A DNA stretch of 32,223 nt from Planctomycetota bacterium (GTDB lineage: Bacteria > Planctomycetota > Planctomycetia > Pirellulales > Pirellulaceae), in contig JAPLNJ010000110.1 of NCBI GenBank assembly GCA_026692885.1, forward strand, positions 1 to 32,223, given 5' to 3'. This document shows positions 1 to 9,500 of the stretch, one piece after another. Position 1 is the first letter of the stretch, and the number at the start of each line of letters is the position of its first letter. Under the pieces are notes generated by a model. The model was not told the origin of the DNA and searched no databases. It saw nothing but the letters and a program-made list of their open reading frames with translations. The position numbers were made by a program, and so were the translations under genes.

Positions 1-540
1 TTCACACTCAACCTCATCGATCCGCCGATGGGCAACAAGAACGTCACGCTGAACTGGAACGACACGCTGCTCCTGGCCCAGGCGACCTTCGACACCGTAT
101 TTGGTGTGGGCAACACCCTGCTCAGCGGTGGCCCGCTCAACGGCGGTGTCTTGGGCATCGAATTTATCGGAGCCTACGCGGACCGAAACATTGCCCAATT
201 CACGCTGGGCGCCAACAACCTTACTCCGGCAGGCAACGTCCAGTTCTTTACGGTGTACGACGGGAATTCGGTATACAGCGTTCCCGTGCAAAACGGCACG
301 GCTGTTTCGGTTCCCGTCGCGACGACGCAGAACGGCAATTTGGGCGTGTACGACGCCTTGACCTCGCTGCCCGGCGGCGCCATCAGTCCCGCCACGCCCG
401 ACATTGTCGTCACCGGTGGTGCGCTGCCCGCGTCGCCGATCTCGGTCACTTTCACGGGTGCTTTCACCGGTTTGGCTCAGAGCCTGCTGCTGGTCGACAA
501 CGGTTCCATGTTGGCCGGGACGACGGCCAGCGTGGCGATT
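1..540 (+). repeat. Two NEVQ-like modules at the window edge (first one cut by the edge)
   Basis: Reading from base 1, FTLNL..., then Asn-Trp-Asn-Asp-Thr, a helix (AQATFDTVFGVGNT) and GIEFIGAYADRNIAQF follow the plan of the NEVQ modules of the second gene (compare IQAKLDGIFGAGNT and ITFTGQWADANLAQL at 17264-17578). A second, more divergent copy from about 235 (NVQFFTVYDG ... PISVTFTGAF) follows. The match is by pattern only. Confidence 0.6.
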
Positions 541-3500
541 ACCGCCACGCCCGGAGCGGGAACCTTACCCGTGACGTCGATTCTTGCCAGTGCCGCCCTG
601 AGTGGCAGCCGCGGTCTGGCGTTCTCGCCCTTGGATGTCAATCTCTGGCACCCGACGATGCGCCGGAATATCGACGCGGGCCACGGCATCAACACGGCGC
701 CGGACAGCACCCGCACACCCGGTAATGCGGGCCACGATATCACGGCCGGCATGGACACGAAGAGTCAAAGCGAAGCCACGGGTGGCGTGAGTCTCTATTT
801 CGGCGTCGAACAATCGCGCACCGGCAACGGCACCGGCGCGGGCAACACCAACAACAACTACTTCGCTTATCAATCGTACGGCGGCCAGTTGGGTGTCTTG
901 AACACCGCTTGGCAAGACGACCTGACGTCGAACCCGAACATCCGCAACAACTTCAACGTGCCGGGCGGCGCGTTTGGGCGGCTGGTGACCAACTCCATCG
1001 ACTTGTCCCAGTGGCGCGCAGCCGACCGGCCAACGTTCTACTTCACCTACTTCCTGGACGACGGTTCCCCGGCGGGTGGTGCCCCCCGAGGGAGCACGAC
1101 CATGCGCGACAGCGCCCGGGTCTTCGCGTCCAGCGACCACGGGATCACCTGGACTCTGGTAGCCACCAACAACGCGGCCCTGGGCGCGGAACTACCCGCG
1201 TTCCTGGCGGACGACTCCACCTATAATGGCTCGCCCGTCCAGCAACTCTATCCCACGGCGAATTGGCGGCAGGCCCGCATCGACTTGTCCAATTGGGCGG
1301 GTCAGGCCGATGTCCGGTTCCGCTTCGATTTCTCGACGGCCGGCAAAATCGGCGAGGCCATCGATCCCACGGCGGCCGTACTGCCTAGCGAGAAGTACGG
1401 GCAGTTCTCGGCCGAGCTCAGCGATAATTCATTAGCCGCAGCTGAGCGTGGCCAGAACAATGCCCACGAAGGGTTCTATATTGACGACCTGATCGTCGGT
1501 TTCGCCGAGCGCGGCGAATTGGTCACGGCCGCGACCGTCACCCCGCCGGACACGACCGGGTTCAGCGACATGTACTCAGCTAATTTTGCGAAAAAACGAG
1601 CCGAAATCAATAATCTGGGCGCTACTGCGCCCTCGATTATCACCAGCGGCGGATACCAGTTCGAGATTCGTCGCGGTACCGAATACGCTGCGCCGCCCAG
1701 CAAAACGAGCCCGGCTCTGGTTATCTACCAGACCTTCGACACCAGCGATCGGCTCGTCTCCGGCCAGTCATCGCAAGTCACGCCGGCGCTGGAGAACTTC
1801 GACCTGTCGCCCGACGACGACCCCTTCAACATGAGCTTGTTCGTCAACGGCACGGGAAGTGTCGCGAACTGGTCGAAGTCCAATACGCATGCGCAGTCGT
1901 TACCCAGCAGTTTCAAGTCGGCCACGGTCGGCGCTGTCGGCACGTACTCCAGCACGATGTTGGCCGATTTTGATACTGGTTACGGCACCATCAGCTTCAA
2001 TGTGATGGTCGACGCCGCGTTGCCGACCCCGCATCCTCCGATCCCCAATGTTCCCTCGGAAGACAACGCCTTCCAGTTCTTTATCGACGGCGTCCAGCAG
2101 AAGATTGTGGTCGCGGGCGTCACACTGCCGTTCCAGCAGCTGCCAGGCACCGGCACCATGACGCCGGCCTTTGCGCCGGTCTCGTTCCCGATCACGGCCG
2201 GGACGCACACCCTGGAATGGCGGTACTACAAGGGCAACTCGACAATCTGGCAGACCGACGCGGCCTACATCGACGACCTGGTGATTCCGCTGCCCCCGAC
2301 CGCTTCGCGACTAGGGGACCAGAACGTGCCGCGCGAGCAAGGCATGGTGGTGATCGAAGGGAACTTCGTCCGCGACGTCTTGAACACCGGCATTATCGTG
2401 GAAGCGGGTGCTCGCGACGAAAGCAACAATTTCCCCTATGTCGGTCCGGTGCGTGTGACTCCGGTGCTCAATAATGCCCGCTTGGTGACCAGTACGCTGA
2501 TCGTCAACAACGTGGTGACCAACTTCAATCTTGTGGGCATTCGCGTGTCAGGCGACGCCAACCCGGCGAACCAGCCGGTCGCCGCGGTGCCGATGACCAA
2601 GATCATCAACAACACGATTGTGGGCGGTTCCGCGAGCTTCGTGAGTTTTGTGGACTTCAGTTCGATCCCGGGCGGCGCGCCTGTGGAAGGGCTGCCGATT
2701 ACCACTCAGTTCGCCGCGGGCAACGGGGTGTCATTCCTGATGTCGGACGGCAGCCTTCCGTTGCTGTGCCAAGTGGGTGACCAGATCTGGGGAAGCAACA
2801 AGACTCCCAGTATGTTTGCCTTCGGCATGAGCCCCGCCAATGACTCATTGCGTTCGGGGCAGCCGAACATCGGGCAGTTCTTCCTGACCGACAACACGCC
2901 CGGCGGCAGCCTAGCCGCGAACAACCCGGCGCTGGTGATCACGTACACCCAGCCGACGGCGGCCGCCGAGGCGCTAATCCTCGATATTGACGGGGGCGAA
3001 GCCTGGACGATCAGCGCGTACGCCGCAGGTAGCGTCGTCCCGCTCCTCCCCCCCATCGTGCTGAACGCTGGATCTGTAGGCGCGGGGAGCGGCAAAGCCG
3101 CGCCGTGGAGATTCAACCGTGCGGTGGCGGATATCTCCAAGATCACGGTCCAGTACACCGGCGCGAAGGCGCTCACCGGCGTGGGTCTGGGCTTTGCCAA
3201 CTTCTATGCCTACGGCGGCAAGGGGATCGGGATCGACATTACCGGTAACGCCAGTCCCACGGTGGTGAACAATATTGTGGCGAACACGGATACGGGCATC
3301 GTGATTGATGCCTCGTCGGCCGGTCTGCCCTCACCGCCGGATGTGACCACCACGCTGTTCCAGAACAACCGGATCGACGGCAACAACAATGGCAACACGA
3401 AGTTCGTCGGGACCAACGCGATTCAGGCCCTCGCCGAGGCTCCGCTATTTGTCAGCGCGGGCAAAGGCAACTACTATCTGGCGGCCAGCCAGACCGATAA

Positions 3501-6500
3501 TCCGAACCAGGCCATCGACAGCTCGCTGAACACGCGGGTGGCGCGGACGTTGTACACCGGCGTGACCAATGCGTTGGGCATCCCGCAGCAGGACATGTTC
3601 GCCCCGACCATCGATCGCTTCGGGCAACTGCGACTGGACGATCCTGACACGCCGAACGCGAGCGGTCTGGGAGCGAACATCTTCATCGATCGTGGGGCCG
3701 TCGAACGGGCTGACTTCCAAGGACCGGTGGTGCAGATGGTCACCCCCGTGAATAACGACCCCGCGGGCGTCGACAAAGATCCGGGCGCGACGAGCATCCA
3801 CTTCGATCCGGCCGCCGGATCGCCGCCCGTGACGCAGTTCTCCATCCGTTTCACGGACGTGGGGATCGGCGTCGACGACACGCTGGCGAACATCAGTTCC
3901 GAGTACACGTTGCAGCAGGATGGTGTGCTGCTGATCGCCGGTACGGATTATGTGTTCTCGTACAACGCCAACACCAAGCAAGTGAACTTCACGTCGGTCT
4001 CCACGTTCCCGCTGGACCACGTGTATACCATTGCGATCGACAATTCGGCCGCCAGTGGCATCGCGGACTTGGCGGGGAATCCCTTGTCGCCCAATCGGTC
4101 GGACGGGAGCACGCAATTCACGATCTTGCTGGGCGGCCACAATGTGGACTACGGCGACGCCCCGGACAGTTACGGCACGACGCTGGCGAACGATGGGGCA
4201 CGGCACGTGCTGTTGCCCGGTAACCCCCTGTACTCGCTGTACCTGGGCGCGGGGGTGGACGCTGATCCCGACGGCCGGCCGAACGCGACCGCCACGGGGG
4301 ACGACGCCGACTACTACGTCACGGCGGGGACTTCCGGCTTGACGGTCGTGCCGAAGTCGCCGTTTGTACTGCAGACGCCGGCGGCCAGTGGCCTGCTGGG
4401 CACGGAGACCTTCACGATCACGGATAACCTGAACATCTCGGTGACGCTGACCTGCAAGCAGGATTTTGCCTCGGGCGGTACGAACGAGATCGTCTACTAC
4501 ACGGGCGATTCGGCCGACGACGTGGCGCGGCGCATCGTCGCGGGCATCGCCAACGTTACGGGACTGACCGGCATCACCGCAGTCGACCTGAACGGCGGCG
4601 GCGTGCAGATCAACGGCGCCAAGAGTGTCACCGCGTTGCCGGGTGCGACGCTGCAGTTGGCCAACCGCTTGCCGGCGGGTCTGTTGATCCCGGCGGCCTA
4701 CGCCAGCCCATCCCTTGACGGTAAGACGTTTACCGTGGCCGACGGGGTCAACGCGCCGGTGATGTTCGAGTTCGACAACAACCACAGCACGCTGAAGACC
4801 ACCACGGCAATCGAGTACAACGCGGCCGACTCGAACTACACGCTGGCGGGCAAGATGGCGGCCGCAATTGCCGGCGCCCTGTCGAATCTGACCGCGGTCG
4901 TGACGACGGTGGACTTGCCCAACCAGATCTACCAGGTCGACCTGACATCGAAGCCGCTGGCCGGCACCACGAACGTGCGGGACGATGAAGACGGCGTAGT
5001 GTTTGGCGGGGCCTTCAATCCCGATGTGAACAACCAGACGCTGATCACCGTAACCGCTTCGGCCGCCGGCTTCCTGGACGCCTGGATGGATTTCAATCGG
5101 GACGGTCTGTTTAGCCCTACCGAGCAAATCTTCACCAGCAAGCCCGTGGTGGCCGGTGCGAACGCCCTGCAAACGACGACGCCCAACAATGCCTTACTGG
5201 GCACCACCTACGCCCGGTTCCGCCTCAGCACGACCGGTGGCCTCGGTCCCACGGGGCAGGCGATCGGCGGGGAAGTCGAAGACTATGCCGTCCAGGTGGT
5301 GAACACGATCGCGCCTACCAACCATCCTCCGCAGATCGACCTCACGACCGTGACCACGACGCCCGCCGGCTTGACGATTCTGGAAGATTCGACGGTCGGG
5401 CTGACGTTCAGCAACATCGTGGTCAGCGATATCGACGACCGCGATGATCCGCGGGACATCGAGCTGCAAGTCACCGTGGCCGTCCAGCACGGATTCTTGA
5501 CGTTGGCCACCACGAATGGGTTGACACTCTCGGCCGATGAGAACGGTGACGGGGTGCCAGATCTCGACGTCAACGGCGATGGCTTGATCAACGCCGCCGA
5601 TATCGTGGATGGCACCTCCGACCGGGCCATCGTGATGACGGGCACCATTGCCGCGTTGAACGCCGCCTTGCAGGGACTCCACTACCAGAGCGTGCCGGAT
5701 TACAACACGTTCGTCGACCCCCAGAAGGCCCCCGAGTTGTTGTCCATTCACGTCAACGATCTGGGTAACACGGACAAGGACACCGGGATTCCCGGACCGA
5801 GGAATGTCAAGGCCATGTTTGCCTCGGCCACGCTCAGCATTACCGTCCAACCCAAGAATGATCGCCCGGTCATTACCGTACCGTCCGGACTGGTGCGGAC
5901 GGTCGCCGAGGACTTGGCGACCGGCCTGTTGGTGGTCGACGGGCTGGGGAATGGCATCCGCGTGGACGATCCGGACGCGCTCTACGACCCGCGCGCCATC
6001 GAACTCCAGGTGACTTTGGATGTCCTGCACGGTGGCCTGCGGTTGGGCGACACGACCGGACTGACCTTGGCAACCCCACCGGTGCCGGCGCTGCAGTTGC
6101 CGACCGACACGGCGGAACCGCGGGTGAGCGGCACCTTCCAGAAACTGGAGTACCGCGGCACGATTGCGGCACTGAACGCGGCCTTGAAGACCTTGCGCTA
6201 CTACGGGGATGCCGATTTCAACACCAGCACGCTGTCCGAACGCCTGATCGTGCACGTCAATGATTTGGGGTACACCGACGTGGCGACTCCGATCGGTTCT
6301 GAAGGGGCGGCGGTCGGGACGAGGCTGATGGCCGACCAGACGATTGTGCTGACGGTGAGCCCGACCAACGACGCGCCGGTGATCACCTTGCCGACCAATC
6401 CGCCGTCGACCTTGAATGAGGATCAAGTGGGCGGGCTGTTGCTGACGAATGGGTCCGGTTTGGGCCTCCAGGTTAGCGACGTGGACAGCATCAACAATCC

Positions 6501-9500
6501 GGCGATCATCCAGCTGCAGGTGACGGTGGGAGTGCTGCATGGAGGACTGCAGTTGGGTACGGCAGCGAATCTGACCTACGACCAGCTGGTGCCCGTTCTG
6601 AGTCCGCCGGGCGACGCGGTGGCACCCTCGGTGCCGCCCTTGGCGCCGGGGACCTATTATCAGCAGTTGGTTTTCCACGGCACGATTGTGGACCTGAATA
6701 CGGCGCTGAAGACGTTGCGGTACTTTGGCGACGCGGATTACAACAGTCTTCGCGGGAATGAAGTGTTGCAGGTGTCCGTCAACGATCTGGGGAACACGGG
6801 CGGGACGGCTCTGACCACCACCGCCGCGTGGCCCCTGACCATCAACGCCGTGAACGATCCGCCCGTGCTCGTCCTGCCGGCTGGCCAGGCGCTGGACGAG
6901 GACAGTTCGCTCGTCTTCTCTGCGGCTACGACCAACGCGCTGACCGTCTCCGACGTCGATCTGGACGTGCTCGAAACGCCGGCGGGCCAACTGCGCGTCC
7001 GACTGTCCGTCAGCCACGGCACGTTCACCCTGCCCGACTCCGTGGGGCTCACGTTTTCTCTGGTGGATCAGAATGGGGACGGCATCAGCGACTTCGCCAT
7101 CCCCGACAATATCCCGTTGGTGCAGCTCGAAATGTCCGGGCGGCCGATCGACATCAACGCCGCCTTGGATGGCATGCTTTACCATGGGAATCTGAACTTC
7201 AACGGCACGGAGCAAATGATCGTCACCGCCAGCGACCTGGGCAACACCGGGATAGGCGGAGCGAAGACCGTCAACGGGACTTTGACAATCACGGTCCGGC
7301 CGGTCAACGACCCCCCCGTGGTCACCATTCCGGCCGTGCTCTTCACCGGCACCGAGGATACGAACCTGGCAATCTATGTCGCCACCAATGGCCTGCCGAA
7401 CCGAGGCATTGTTGTCGGCGACCCGAACGATGGACCCGATGCGGCGGTGATTCTGGAAGTGACGCTGCAGGCCATCCATGGCACGCTGACCGTCAATACC
7501 ACGGTGTCAAGCGGCATTGCGATCGCCAGCGGCAATGGGACGGGGACGGTGACGCTGAGCGGGACCGCGTCCCGGCTGAATGCGACGCTGGCGTCTCCGA
7601 CCGGCGTTATCTATCGGGGCAACCAGGACTACAACAACTACAGCCTGGACCACGATCCCAACCCCAACGAGAACATCATTGTCACGGTGAACGACAGGGC
7701 GAATGGGGGCACCGGCGGCGCACTGCACACCAGTGCCACGATGACCATTTCGGTCACACCGGTCAATGACCCACCGCGGATCCTGTCGCCCGGACCCCTG
7801 GTGCTGAACGAAGAGGCCGCGAACGTCTTTATCCCGCTGATCGTCCAGGACGTGGACGCCGACGAAAATCCCATCTTTCCCGTGGGCAATCCGACTCCCG
7901 TCACGTTGCTGTTGACGATGACCGATACCGCGGGCAATCGGTTGACGGGGCAGCACTTGAGGGTCGACAATAGCGTAGTCGGCGGTACCGTGCTGGGCAA
8001 CGACACGGAGCAGGTCACGATTCACGGTTCGCCCGCAGCCATCACTGACGCGCTGGGGACGAATGGCCTGCATTACCTGCCGGCGGCGAACTTCAACGGC
8101 CGGCTGCAATTGGTGGCCGTGGTGAACGATCACGGCAACACCGGCGGCACGACGGACTTGACGTACACGGTGACCATCCCGATCACCGTCAACGCGGTGA
8201 ACGATTCACCGGTCGCGGGGAACGATTCCTTCACGACCGCCGAAGATGTCCGGCTGACGGTGGCGGCGACCACGTTGCTGAGCAATGACATTCCGGGTCC
8301 GCCCGACGAGATACTGGCTGGTCAGGTGGTCCGCATCGTTCCCTCGGGCTTCGGCCAACCGGGACACGGGATGATCACGTACGACGGGACGAACATCGTC
8401 TATCAGCCGCAGGCCAATTTCAACGGCCTCGACACTTTCACCTACATGATCGATGACGGCGATCCGGCCTCGATCGGAGTCGGCACCGTCACGGTGACGG
8501 TCACCCCGGTGAACGATCCACCGGTGGCGGTGAACGACTCCGTCACCACGGCCGAGGATACGGTGCTGACGGTGGCGGTCAGCACCCTGACCGCCAATGA
8601 CAGCCCCGGTCCTGCCAACGAGGGTGGACTGGGACAGGGACTGCGGATCGCGGCCGGTGGTGTGGGGATTCCGCAACACGGCACCGTGTCCTGCGACGGC
8701 GTCAACGTCGTCTACACGCCGCAGGCGGATTACTTCGGCACCGATACATTCACGTACACGCTCAGCGACGATGGGGTCCCGTCCCTTACGGCGACCGGCA
8801 CCGTCACGGTCACGGTGACCGCAGTCAACGACCCGCCCGTGGCGGGAAATGACTCGCTGACCACTGCGGAAGGTATCGCCGTGACGGTCCCCGTGGCGGC
8901 GTTGCTCTTCAATGACCGGGCCGGGCCGAGCAATGAGTCCGGCCAGACAGTGCGCATCGTGGCCATGCAGTTCGTATCCGCGTACGGTAGTGTGACTTAT
9001 AACAGTACGCAAGTGACTTACACGCCCAATGCTAACTTCCACGGCGTCGACCAATTCACCTACACGATCGACGATGGGGATCTGCTCTCCACGGCTCTCG
9101 GCACCGTGACCGTAACGGTTGTGGGCGTCAACAAACCGCCCACAGCGTCCGACGATAGCGTCAGTACGAACGAGGACACGGCCGTGACGGTGGCGGTGAC
9201 CACGCTGTTGAGCAACGACAGTCCGGGGCCGGTCAACGACGTCCCGTCCGGCCAGACAGTCCAGTTCCTTCCCACTCTGCTCGGGACGCCTCTCCACGGG
9301 ACTCTGGTGTACGATGGGGGGGCGAACAAGGTGATCTATACGCCGCAGGCTGACTTCAACGGTACCGACAAGTTCACCTACGCGATCAACGACGGCGATC
9401 CGGCGTTCACGGCCGTGGGTACGGTGACGATCACCGTGGTGGCGGTGAACGATCCGCCCGTGGCGGTGGGCGATGCGGTGACCACTGCGGAAGACACGGC

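Noticed and set aside
28..30. ATG 28 as the true start of the first giant gene
   Set aside because: The frame is open upstream to base 1, no Shine-Dalgarno sequence precedes it, and it lies inside an NEVQ-like module.
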